A DNA stretch of 64,000 nt from NCBI RefSeq assembly GCF_040869045.1, contig NC_090321.1:181445596-181509595 (forward strand). Direction: 5' to 3'. Of the stretch, positions 32,266 to 43,675 are shown in pieces. This DNA is from Eurosta solidaginis (taxonomy: Eukaryota; Arthropoda; Insecta; Diptera; Tephritidae). The notes beneath the pieces are model-generated. The model was given only the letters and a program-made list of their open reading frames with translations, made no database searches and was not told the DNA's origin. Both the position numbers and the translations under genes were made by a program. The stretch's first letter is position 1, and every line of letters begins with the position of its first letter.

Positions 32266-33708
32266 TCATTTCCTTCCAATCTGCGACACAGATATCACAG
32301 GACATTCAATAGCCGGGGCAAGTTTTCGTTCTTTACATCCGACACGCTCTTGCTCGTTTCCGCCAGCTTTGCGTTTACGACCACCCACATTGTTGGAACT
32401 GTTAGGGTTGGTGTTGCAATAACGCGCAATATGCCCTGGCTTTCCACACTTAAAGCATTTGAATGCATCATTATTCTTCTGCTGCGTACCCTTCAATGCT
32501 TCCAAAATTGCGTCTACCCAGTCTGGCTTTTCCACTTCCACGCGATGAGCTTTGTACGCTGGCTTACTCAAAAGTGAGGCTGTTTCCTAAGTCAGTGCAT
32601 GCGATACCGTTTCAGCAAACGTTAGCTTTGGATTCGCATATGTAGCCCGCTTCGTTTCCACATCTCGTATGCCATTTATGAAGCTCTGGATTTTTACCCT
32701 TTCAGTGTATTCCACGGGTGCGTCCGCATTTGTAAGATGAGCCAATCTTTCAATATCTGAAGCAAACTCCTGCAATGTCTAATTTGTTTTTTGGTAGCGG
32801 TTTTGCAACTCAATTTGGAATATCTGTTTCCTACGCTCGCTTCCGTAACGTCTCTCTAAAGCGCTCATCAATGTTTCGTAGTGGTTCCGCTCGTACTCTG
32901 GGATGGTCTGTAAGATTTCCGCGGCAGGCCCTTTCAGTGCCACGAACAGAGCTGCGGTCTTCTCAAACTGTAGCTTAAAGACCTGGAAAGGAACAGAACC
33001 GTCAAAGGATGGTGTTTTTACCTTTGGATTACTAGTTGAAATTGCTGGGCGATTTAGTTGCAACTGCTCAATACGTCCTCTCAAAGCATCCACCTCGGCC
33101 TCGATTTTTTCTTCAAACTGTAAAATTTTTGTATCTTGCGCCTCCAACTTCGAGGAAATATGTCCTTCTTGCTCTTCCAGTTGAGCAGAGATCTGCGATG
33201 ATATCTGTGCTGAAATTTGATCCGACATTTCGGATATCCGTGCCTCTTGTGCTTCCATCTTCGATGTAATCTGTGTCGACATTTCTGACATACGCGTTTC
33301 TTGTGATTCCATCTGTGATGACATATACGTTTTCTGTTCTTCTAGTTGAGATGACATGTTGGTGGATATTTGCGATGACATTTCTGTTATACGTGCCTCT
33401 TGCGCTTCCAGTTGGGATGCCAATTGCGACGACATTGATGCTACTGTCGATGTTTGTGCAGATATTGCAGCCAATATCATGTTCAAGTCTGTGCTGGTAA
33501 CCGTCTGCGATGTTTCGTTTTTCGCTTCAATTTTTGTTGTCTCCTCGCCATCAAGGTGAAAGATATACTCTTCCACATCAATTCCTTTTGCTTCCATTGC
33601 CTCTCGTAGCCGTGCCTGAAGTTCGAGTTTAACGCCGCTTGTATTCAATCCACGGCTCTCCAACTCCTTCTTCAGTTGCTGGATCTTTAATTCACTGAAC
33701 TTTGCCAT
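32266..33708 (-). pseudogene. Gag with SAP domain, coiled coil and CCHC zinc knuckle
   Basis: The protein starts MAKFSELKIQQLKKELESRG; residues ~4-40 are a SAP domain (LKKELESRGLNTSG, LQARLREAM), a DNA-binding motif uncommon in Gag. Residues ~85-215 are a heptad-like repeat (EAQEARI-EMSSQIS) predicting a long coiled coil. The capsid-like region contains SFDGSVPFQVFKLQFE and a -KGPAAEIL- block. Near the C-terminus is CFKCGKPGHIARYC, a CCHC knuckle for RNA binding. In-frame stops occur at 32776-32778 and near 32584, so the copy is inactive. The start codon is the first in frame, about 30 bp after the primer-binding site. Confidence 0.82.
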
Positions 33709-33740
33709 GTCCTTGTTGTCTTCTGGAATTTATTCAACAA

Positions 33741-33757
33741 TCCCACTTCTGACACCA
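33741..33757 (-). promoter_or_regulatory. Primer-binding site, tRNA-Leu
   Basis: On the minus strand TGGTGTCAGAAGTGGGA begins two bases inside the 5' LTR. It is complementary to the 3' end of insect tRNA-Leu (as I know it: TCCCACTTCTGACA plus CCA). Confidence 0.75.
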
Positions 33758-33759
33758 AT

Positions 33760-34501
33760 TGTAACGAATTTGCTGCAAATCCTCTTATTTGCCCTTTTGC
33801 TAAGTTCGAATCACTAAACTGTTGAATAAATAACTCCAATATTGAAGAATGGAAAAATGGCCTTTATTAAAGTACTTCACAATAACACGTATACTTTGCT
33901 ACTCGCTGGCTTAATAACCAAACTGATTGATAACTCAAATGAAACTCTACTATTGGCCGCCAGATCGCGTGCTTAATCAAACTGATTGATAGCTCAACTC
34001 AAACTGAATTACAGCGCTTCTACATCTGTCGGCTTTTATACTCTTTGGTTTCTTCGTTCGCCTCTTCTAGACGCTTCCAGAATCTACTAGTCCAGTATCT
34101 CCCAAACTTCTCAGCTGTAACTACAATTGCACGATTTTATAGCTTCTCTCATACCCCATGTTTGTATGTGTGAGCGACCTTTCCACAATTATAATTGCCT
34201 ACATTTAGGAGCATCTCAAATAAGATGTCTGCATATGGTTGTGCCTTGCTTCTCAGCTGCGTGTACCTACATATGTGTAGACATAAAGATTGATTCGTTT
34301 ATGCAGATACATAATGATTGAATTATTGATGTGAATGTTTGTAGTTTACAGTCTCTCGCGCACACATAGGCGTAAATGCATCTGTGTGTGACATCTCTCG
34401 GCTGCCTTATATATGTGTATACATGATTTGATTATTGACGTAAATACTGCTTAGCATGGCCTTAGTGATGGTATAGCTTAGTGATGCTAATATCCGTGGC
34501 A
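33760..34501 (-). repeat. 5' LTR (minus-strand element)
   Basis: 742 bp with TG...CA ends in element orientation (outer end TGCCACGGATATT). It differs from the other LTR at only a few sites. Its outer ~210 bp were copied again to 35633-35846. Confidence 0.85.
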
Positions 34502-36636
34502 ATATATTTGTATTAAAAGTAGAACTTTAAATACTCTTATCAACGCTTAGTTCGTATCTTTAAACTTTAACAAAAAGTATTATGCATACGTATGTAAATA
34601 TTTATGCGCGAGCGTATATAATAAAATAATCAATTTACAAAAAGAAAGGATTTACTAGGAAATATCATCCGACTTCGATTTAATCGGCCTTATGTATGTA
34701 TATCTTCATGTATACACATATGTACATACACCTCTCTAAAGTTGGCAAGACAACTTTTACGTGGAAAAAAATTACCTATTGGGAAAATTGCCGTGAATTT
34801 GCCGTAATTTATCCGTGAAACAAAAAAATTTGCCACCCTCAGAAAACCACCTTAGAGACCAGTTAGGAAAATAATTCTTGCACACGAATTTGCCGTAAAT
34901 TTGCCGTAGATAAGTGGCATATTATATAATTTCGAAAAAAAAAAAATTAACTTTTTTTATGGTGCACCGCCAACTTCACGTGAAGTTAGCGTGCCACTTT
35001 TCGAAAACCACCTTAGACACCAGTTAGGAAAATAATTCTTGCACGTGATTTTGCCGTAAATTTTGTCGTGAATTATCCGTGAAAGAAAAAAATTTGCCGC
35101 GGCCATGTTTTAGAAAATACAGGGTGGCACGCCAACTTCGGTGGCACGCCAACTTCACGTGAAGTTAGCGTGCCACCCTCAAAAAACCACCTTAGAGGCC
35201 AGCTAGGAAAATAATTCTTGCACACGTATTTGTCGTAAATTTGCCGTAGATAAGTGGCATATTTTATAAATTCGCAAAAAAAAATTTCAAATTTTTTTAT
35301 GGTGCACCAACTTCACGTGAAGTTAGCGTTCCACCCTCAGAAAACCACGTTAGAGGCCAGCTAGGAAAATAATTCTTGCGCACGAATTTGCCGTAAATTT
35401 GCCGTAGATAAGTGGCGATTTTTTTCCAATTTATAAACTAAATTTGCCGTAGATAAGTGGCAAATTTTTTTTTCGAATTTATAAACTATGCCACTTATCT
35501 ACGGCAAATTTACGGCAAATTCGTGTACAAGAATTATTTTCCTAGCTGATCTCTAAGGGGGTTTTCTGAAGGTGGCACGCTAACTTCACGTGAAGTTGGC
35601 GTGCCACCCTGTATTTTCTAAAATATGGCCATGATTGATTCGTTTATGCAGATACATAATGATTGAATTATTGATGTGAATGTTTGTAGTTTACAGTCTC
35701 TCGCGCACACATAGGCGTAAATGCATCTGTGTGTGACATCTCTCGGCTGCCTTATATATGTGTATACATGATTTGATTATTGACGTAAATACTGCTTAGC
35801 ATGGCCTTAGTGATGGTATAGCTTAGTGATGCTAATATCCGTGACAATATATTTGTATTAAAAGTAGAACTTTAAATACTCTTATCAACGCTTAGTTCGT
35901 ATCTTTAAACTTTAACAAAAAGTATTATGCATATGTATGTAAATATTTATGCGCGAGCGTATATAATAAAATAATCAATTTACAAAAAGAAAGGATTTAC
36001 TAGGAAATATCATCCGACTTCGATTTAATCGGCCTTATGTATGTATATCTTCATGTATACACATATGTACATACACCTCTCTGAAGTTGGCAAGACAACT
36101 TTTACGTGGAAAAAAATTACCTATTGGGAAAATTGCCGTGAATTTGCCGTAATTTATCCGTGAAACAAAAAAATTTGCCACCCTCAGAAAACCACCTTAG
36201 AGACCAGTTAGGAAAATAATTCTTGCACACGAATTTGCCGTAAATTTGCCGTAGATAAGTGGCATATTATATAATTTCAAAAAAAAAAAATAAACTTTTT
36301 TTATGGTGCACCGCCAACTTCACGTGAAGTTAGCGTGCCACTTTTCGAAAACCACGTTAGAGGCCAGCTAGGAAAATAATTCTTGCGCACGAATTTGCCG
36401 TAAATTTGCCGTAGATAAGTGGCGATTTTTTTTCCAATTTATAAACTAAATTTGCCGTAGATAAGTGGCAAATTTTTTTTTCGAATTTATAAACTATGCC
36501 ACTTATCTACGGCAAATTTACGGCAAATTCGTGTACAAGAATTATTTTCCTAGCTGATCTCTAAGGGGGTTTTCTGAAGGTGGCACGCTAACTTCACGTG
36601 AAGTTGGCGTGCCACCCTGTATTTTCTAAAATATGG
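34288..36636 (+). repeat. Tandem duplication joining LTR end and Foldback-like DNA (offset 1345 bp)
   Basis: 34288-35632 is followed directly by a second copy starting at 35633. The copy includes the end of the LTR, the 220-bp spacer, the TGTACATAC target and the start of the FB-2 element. The junction (CTAAAATATGGCC to ATGATTGATTCG) joins the middle of FB-2 to the LTR. The second copy lacks about 338 bp present at about 35000-35340. Identity is otherwise very high. Confidence 0.8.
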
Positions 36637-36743
36637 CCACGGCAAATTTTTTTGTTTCACGGATAAATTACGGCAAATTCACGGCAATTTTCCCAATAGG
36701 TAATTTTTTCCACGTAAAAGTTGTCTTCCAACTTCAGAGAGGT
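34730..36743. mobile_element. FB-2 Foldback-like element, copy a (rearranged)
   Basis: It starts ACCTCTCTAAAGTTGGCAAG and ends with the inverse CTTCAGAGAGGT. TGTACATAC flanks it at 34721-34729 and 36744-36752. The interior has tandem blocks with TTTGCCGTAAATTTGCCGTA, GGAAAATAATTCTTGCACAC and six copies of the palindrome AACTTCACGTGAAGTT. The duplication described at 34288-36636 inserted LTR-derived DNA into its middle. No coding sequence. Confidence 0.8.
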
Positions 36744-36752
36744 TGTACATAC

Positions 36753-39319
36753 AGTACGTATATACAGCAAAAGAAACAAATTAGAGGTGTTAGCAAAAAA
36801 ATGTATATAAGTAATATTAGTAAAAGCATATAACTAAATATGCATATATACGTGATATGTATGTGTATATATGCGTATGTATTGCATTCCTACGATGCGT
36901 CGAAGGCCTCCTCGCTTGTAGTTGCTTTAATAAAGATTGCCTAATCTTGGCTTGTACCAGCCCATGAAAAAAATGTTTAAAGTTTGTCAATGAAAAATTA
37001 TTCAACAAAAAAAAAATATATAAACAGTTGGTAACCATAAATATAAATAGAAATATATCATTGAGAGCTCGCAATAAATAAAAATTATCAACGCTGTAAG
37101 TTTGGTTCAGACCACGTCATACAACTCTCTCTCTCTCAAATATGTCCAACGCTTCTCATTTCATACAATTTCTATTTGGCACAGGTTCGAGAGACAGCTG
37201 TACACCAACAACAACACAAGGATATGTTGATAATAGCTAGTTACATATTTTAAGTAATAATTATATTTGAAGGGATTATGTAAATCTTTTAGGTTTTTAG
37301 TCTAACCTACGGTGCTTACAAAATGTATAGGAACCATAATTATTGTAATATATTATAGATGTTATGAGAAAATATAAATTAAATTTATTTATTACTTCCT
37401 TTCTTATTTGGTAGTGATAATGATTTTAATTCCGCAACATTGTGTCTACATAAATTCTATACACTGGTTCCAGCAACATCTTCTGATGCTTTGTTGCTTT
37501 TACATTTTAGTATACTAACATTTACTTTATTATATTTTTCTTAACGTATGTCTTCTTCTTCCTATACCTTCATTTTATGTATGTACATATAGTATAGACT
37601 ATTTTATAATTAACATAATTTAAGATTGCAAAATAATTTTACGACATTTGTGAAGATTCCAAGGCTTTGGAAATCTGCTTGGAGTCGGAATTTAGGTACT
37701 CCTAGGTGGGCGTTTTGTAGATAGTTGGTTTACAGCAACTTCGGAAGCATTTTATGAAGATTTTTGTGGTGGCGTCGAAACGCGGACCACAAGCAACCCA
37801 CATGCAAACGTTAAAAATTTTGCAAATAGTGAATTTATCGAAAAATTTGGTGTATATTTGTGGAAATATCTGCGGAAGAAACGGACACCACACTGTTAGG
37901 GATTTAGTTTTGAAAACTTCGCACACATACTAAATAAAAAAAAGGGGATCCGTTTTAGAACAATATATGCAGACTTACCATATACATATTTATGTTCGAT
38001 CCAAGATTCTATGATAGATATTCTATGATGAATAGGTCGTGTTGGGCGATATTAATTTTTAGACACTAAGCAAAACTTTATTTTTAGCTGTTAGGCTTTA
38101 GGATTAACTAATCTTTTTATTTTTTTATATTAGCTCAATAACTTTGAAATTTACCACTTCACTTCACCAAACGATGTTGACGCTCTTAGATATCCACAGG
38201 AAAAGAAAGATGGTTGCTTCAGGAAGTTATATTAGACCCACGATTTTCCAATATGTGTCGATAACTCAGTTCAAAAACATATGTTTTTGACATTAACAGA
38301 GGTAGAATATTGAAGTGGGAACAGTGATGGCCAAAAAAAAATGCAAACTTTATTAATAAAACTAAAAGGAGCTATAATTCAAAGTGAAAAAAAAAATTTT
38401 ATTATATCTGCGGTTTTGTACTACGGTACAAGTACCATGCTACCATTTCGGTATTACGTACTAAGGCATTAAATTAAATATCACTAGATACCAAACATGT
38501 AAAGCCGTTATTGATAATTTTTATTTCGATATTATTTCAAACAATTTTGAAACTATTTCGAAAAAGTTCAGTTCGGCCAATCCTTAAATCTCTCTAGAAA
38601 TAGTCCCTACCTATCATTAAATAATAATTGAAATAGCGGCAAGATAAGCCGGGCACTACTGTGCATCTGTCATGTATGAAGCAGTACAACAGCAGTGTTT
38701 TGTAAGAGAAAACATAATTGCAACCTCTAAAAAAATCTTGAATTTTAAAACCGTTTGAAAAAGCAGCTGCTATACTTACTATGAGGTCCGTCCTTTGGTT
38801 CATCGTATTGTTAACACAAATATGGCAACATCCCAAGGGCTGTGTTATATCCTCGATATAAAAACCTACTTATGAAAATTACTTAACGAAATAACAGGTG
38901 TATGATTATGTCAGAAGCCAACTTCAAGCAACCAATGACATTTTACAAGAACCAAACTTTGCAATCAATCGATGAGTACTTTTCATTTGATTGCCAAAAC
39001 CTAGGAAATGACGTTGGGTCTCATGGCACAAAATCATCGCGATGTGTAATTAAGTAGCAGTAGAAATGAAAAAATCAACTTCATTATTAAATAAATTGTC
39101 ACTGCCATTAGATTATTTACCATTTGATATGTCTGTAACGGGCAGAGCACAAAATGATTTACTTTTCAATATGTATATGTATCGCAAAAATTAGTGGAAA
39201 TAATCATTTCGAAAAAACTGCAAAAACTAATGCATTTAATATTCGAAATGCATTTTGATTCTTTCGAAAGGTTGAACTTTGTAGGAATTTACAGAACATT
39301 TTGCGTCCCTTTTATGGTC
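36753..39319. other. No gene recognised
   Basis: AT-rich, with a short CTCTCTCTCTC run near 37123. The minus frame at 37702-37926 and others have no motif. Nothing else recognised. Confidence 0.4.
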
Positions 39320-39328
39320 AAACTATAA

Positions 39329-39743
39329 ACCCCTCTGAAGTTGGCAAGACAACTTTTACGTGGAAAATGGCCGTGAATTTGCCGTAATTTATCCATGGAA
39401 CACAAAAAATTGCCGCGACTATCGAGTGACATTCCAGCTTTAGACCTTAGAGACCAGTTAGGAAAATAATTCTTGCACGTGAATTTGCCGTAGATAAGTG
39501 GTTTTAATAAATTCGAAAAAAAAAAATGAAATGAAAAATATGCTACTTATCTACGGCAAATTTACGTGCAAGAATTATTTTCCTAACTGGATCTAAGGGG
39601 GTTTTCGAAAAGTGGCGGCGTGCCACCCAATATTTTCTAAAATATGGCCGCAATTTTTTTTGTTTCACGGATAAATTCGCAGCAATTTACCCAATAGTTA
39701 ATTTTGTTCCAAGTAAAAGTTGCCTTGCCAACTTCAGAGAGGT
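39329..39743. mobile_element. FB-2 Foldback-like element, copy b (415 bp)
   Basis: The ends ACCCCTCTGAAGTTGGCAAG and CTTGCCAACTTCAGAGAGGT are inverted, with one substitution. AAACTATAA flanks at 39320-39328 and 39744-39752. It is the shortest copy, with single inverted arms around a core near 39530. Confidence 0.85.
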
Positions 39744-39840
39744 AAACTATAAGGGCCCCTATGTAGCTCTTAAGTAAACGTCATTGTCAGGCAATTTCGA
39801 AATGAATAAAAATTATTATTTACCGGTGTTAAGCTTAAAA

Positions 39841-40066
39841 ATCTTAAGTAAAATAAAACAAATTAAAGCAAAATAAAATAAAAAATAAATGAAACAAAGT
39901 TAAATAAAATAAAAGGAAATATAATAAAATAAAATAAAGTAAAATATTTAAAAGAAAATAAAGTAAAATAAATAAAAGTAGAATAAAAATAAAAAATAAA
40001 ACAAAATAAAATAAAGTAAAATAATATAAAAAAAAAAAAATAAAGTAATATAAAATAAAATTTAAG
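39841..40066. repeat. A-rich simple repeat (AAATA/AAATAAAAT type)
   Basis: Low-complexity purine-rich stretch. The open frame on its minus strand (poly-F/Y/L) is an artefact. Confidence 0.85.
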
Positions 40067-40289
40067 TTCATAGAGTTATCGTTTTTAACACAATTTTGAG
40101 AGCCACCAGCCTTTACCCGCGGCCCCGTCCGAAAGAAGTAAATAAAACATAAAATCTGCTTGAAACATTAAATTTTATTAATAATTGTTTCATGCACACT
40201 TTTCCAACACTGCTAGGGCTTCAATCTGACCAACATACAAAATATACTTGGTCTAGATAGAATGAAGTTGTTACGATTTATAAAAAACT

Positions 40290-40820
40290 GTTCCCAGAGC
40301 CAAGAGAATGATCAAACACATTCTCCGAACCAAATAACCTGGAAAAAATCTGGAAATGATCTGAAAACAATTCTGAAAATAATCTTGAAATGATCCGCAG
40401 TGCATTACGCAAATAGTTCCGAATTTATACAGAAGTATTTCCGAAATTATACGCAATCACGAAACGATCCTAAAAAAATGTCTGAATTTATAGCCAAAAA
40501 GTGCTGATAACAATTTCTTTAAGATCCGAAAATAGTTCTGGAATAATACTTGAAACAACCCCGAATTAGTCCCGAAGAGATGTCGAATACAATCCCGAAA
40601 CGGTCCCGTAATAGTCCCGAAATTATCTTGAAAATAATCGCAAATGATTTTCGCAATCATACTGAAAAAAATTCCGAACTGATCCCAACTGTGTTGCCGA
40701 TACATTATATCAAAACTGTCCCGAAATGAAAATAAAAACATTCCCAAAATGATCCCGAAAAGGTTCTTATATGATCCAAAAAGGCCCGGAATAATCCCCC
40801 AATGTTACCGAAACTATTTA
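40290..40820. repeat. Degenerate minisatellite of CCGAAAT / GATCCCGAAA words
   Basis: Words such as TCCCGAAATTAT, GTCCCGAAACGGTCCCG, TCTGAAAATAATCTTGAAA and ATGATCCCGAAAAGG repeat irregularly over about 500 bp. The basic period is about 10-20 bp. Confidence 0.65.
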
Positions 40821-41633
40821 TCCCGGAGTAAGCTGAAGGAAGTAAAAGCTGTGCATATACATAAGTCCACTCTATCTAGCTTAGGAATTAAACTTCCTAC
40901 AGGTCGTTCATATTTATACCGATTAAATAAGAACAAATTATTGCACATCTCTATCAGTCGTCTCCTAAACGGAGGTCGACATCTTGTACGTAGGCATTCG
41001 GCATAATCGTTGTATACTGTTTAGTTTTGCGATAAATCTGAAATATTTACTAAACGGTCAAACATAAATTCAGATAAACGCGGGCACAATGATTTCGCTT
41101 TCCATATGCCAGTATAGTATGTAGTAAGAAGATAAAATTCTAGTACTTGTGAGAAAGCAGGAAACGTAAACCTCCAGGTTTTGTTAGGGGCTAAGCATAT
41201 TATTGTTATTCATTGATATATTTCATTATGAAATAATACTCGCAACCAATCAAATTTTCTAAATAAATTTGACTTTGAGAGCTGTTTTCCCATCTTATGT
41301 CACTATATGATATTATTTGTATATATGGGCAGATCAATTAATTGAAGTTTACATGTGAAAACTGCTCTAAATATTAAACGTCGAGCAACAAAACCGGAGC
41401 GGGATGGAATCCAAATTTCCTTCTCAGCTTCTACTCAAGATGGGAGCAAAGGTTTAAGTATAAGCAATGTTGGAAATTAAATTGAGAAACAGCATTCTGG
41501 TAAGCCTTTGGTAATTTTTTCGTTTTTTCATTGCTTAGATATGCATTTGCTGCAATCGTTAAATTGTCGTGTAAATTTTCTTTTAATTTGTCGATGAACT
41601 CAAATAAAAATACGTGCACCAATCACCAATGAG
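40821..41633. other. No gene recognised
   Basis: Short frames only (for example 41431-41622, minus) and no recognisable repeat. Confidence 0.35.
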
Positions 41634-43498
41634 TAAAGCTGCAGTTACCCACGATCGTACGTACAAAAAACGTGTCAGCTGACACGACCTATCTTATGAA
41701 TGTCCCATGTAAACGGAAACTCACTGACGTTCAACGCACGTACGTACGTAGCCCGGAACGTAGAAATCCAAACAATTTTGATTTTTTCCGTAAGAACGTG
41801 TCAGCTGATCGCTCTCTCACTAGACATAGTTGCCTAGTAAACTTTTGTGCGCTAATTTTTGACCGTTTACAGTTTTATGCAAAATCACCTAATTAAAGTT
41901 TGTAAATTGTGAAAATAATTCGAAATAATTATGTAAAAGTACAGATTATAAATATGTCATCTATTTATACTTATTTAATATTGATTCCAGCCTTTTACAA
42001 CGTCAAAAATTAAAATAGAAAAAGTTGATGTCTCCATAAGAATGCATTCAAACAGGTCAATGGCAACATTTTTTTCGTTGTCACTACGGGCATAAATTTC
42101 GCTCAAATGTGTGTACGTACGGCAGGGATGCACCGTAACGTTAAGCTAATCGTTTATCAAAAAATTTCCACCGTTTCCGTTGAAACACTTCGAAATAGTA
42201 TCGATAAAGAAATTATCAAGATAAATTGTATCTCGTTTTTAACCGAAACGAAAAGCTTTCGTTAACGTTAAAAACGTTAACAAAAACGTGATACTTTATG
42301 TTTGAATTGTGCTGGCAATGTTATAGCCATGGTGAAGCCGTAAGGTGGTAACAGCGAGCGGACATACACACACAAACTCTATGTAATTTGTTTGTATAAT
42401 TCGTTGGTGGTAATGTCAAAAATACTCTGAGAAATGTTCGCACTGTCAAAATTCATAAGAAAAGTTGAAATCAGCTTGGCTAATGCTTTCATCTTTAATG
42501 ATTCCGCCATCAATCAGCTTTGCCAGCATAGTTTGAAATTAATAATCAACATAAACGATTTGATTTCGTTTTGATATGGCAGAAAACGAAACAAAATCAT
42601 TTCGTTAATTTGACGTTCTTAACGTTAATAAACGAAACGATATGACTTTGTTTCGTTTATTAACGTTAATTACACTGGTCGACGGCCAAAATTTACCAGA
42701 GACGCCGTTATAAAATTCGTATGTAAAACCACCCCCTAATTTCGAAAATCGAGTTCATTTTTGATTCTATGGTACCGTTTTTGAGATATTTGCAATTTAC
42801 CGTTATTCGAAAAAACCAAAAAGATGGCTCCATTTAATTACGTATATCTCACGAACGGGTCAAGCAATTGCAAATAAGTTTACAGAATCGGAAATGCTAT
42901 AAATGCATCATACATTGTTTTTTGCTAAACCAGATAGTTTTCGAGATATTAGCTTATCATTTCATATCTTTGTTTTTTTTTATGAAAAAATATGAAAAAA
43001 ATTACTTTTTGCGAGAGCAGCATTCCAAAACCACAACTCTTTTTCCAAATATTTTTTCTTTACATAAAGCTCCGTTTAATTAGAAAAAAGATAAGCTATC
43101 ACTGAAGAAAATCGATGTAAAACTACATAAGTTATAAGCGATCAAATAAAAATACCCAGGTTGCGCAACTTCAATGTATGTATACATACATATATAAAAG
43201 GTATAAAGTGCAAATGGGATATTATCCGGATAAACGAATAACACCATAGCAATGATAATACTTTTTCTTTAAATAAATCAAATAGTACTTTTAATACTCG
43301 AATTGTTTTATAGTAGGTAGAGTGGTTGCATCGAAAGGAAGAGTGGCTGGGTTCGAAACCTGCTGTAGGCATGTAGTTATAAACATGTATTTCCGTCACT
43401 TATGGGTAAGTATGCAGGTAGATTTTCAAAATTATTAGACACAGAAAATTTTTAAAGCCTACATCTAAAGCAGGTAGTATTTTCTTTTCCCGACTTCG

Positions 43499-43507
43499 TA
43501 TAAAAAG
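43499..43507 (+). promoter_or_regulatory. TATA box of the transposon gene, copy 2
   Basis: TATAAAAAG in the same context and at about the same distance from the start codon as in copy 1. Confidence 0.5.
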
Positions 43508-43675
43508 GAACCTTTCTGTCTAGGTAAGATTTAATTTTTTCAATTTTATTCTTGTTCCGAGTATAAATATGAGTTAATGCGCCTTTAAACTTCATAACAT
43601 CTGCAAGGCTCGCCGGAGATAGTTCAGTTCATAAGTCAAATTACAAAACCGTGATTTATTAAAAAAAAAAATAAA

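Larger units (their letters stand above)
30559..34501 (-). mobile_element. Ty3/gypsy-like LTR retrotransposon with deleted pol
   Basis: Two 742-bp LTRs flank a 2.46-kb interior. ATAT occurs outside both LTRs (30555-30558 and 34502-34505), a 4-bp target duplication. On the minus strand the order is LTR, tRNA-Leu binding site, Gag with SAP and zinc-knuckle, protease, integrase C-terminal tail, purine tract, LTR. Reverse transcriptase, RNase H and the integrase core are absent. All recognisable coding blocks lie in one reading frame, interrupted by stop codons at four places. It can move only with help, if at all. The GPY/F-like tail and the protein order support Ty3/gypsy. Confidence 0.85.

Noticed and set aside
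31312..33708. An intact retrovirus-like or envelope-bearing element
   Set aside because: Reverse transcriptase, RNase H and integrase core are deleted, stops interrupt the frame, and no envelope gene is present.
36633..36833. Frame starting MATANFFVSRINYGKF, also at 45495 and (minus) 44001-44234
   Set aside because: It is the translated end of the FB-2 element, recurring with each copy.
39844..40071. Poly-Phe/Tyr/Leu frame, also at 50494-50857
   Set aside because: A-rich simple repeat read on the minus strand.
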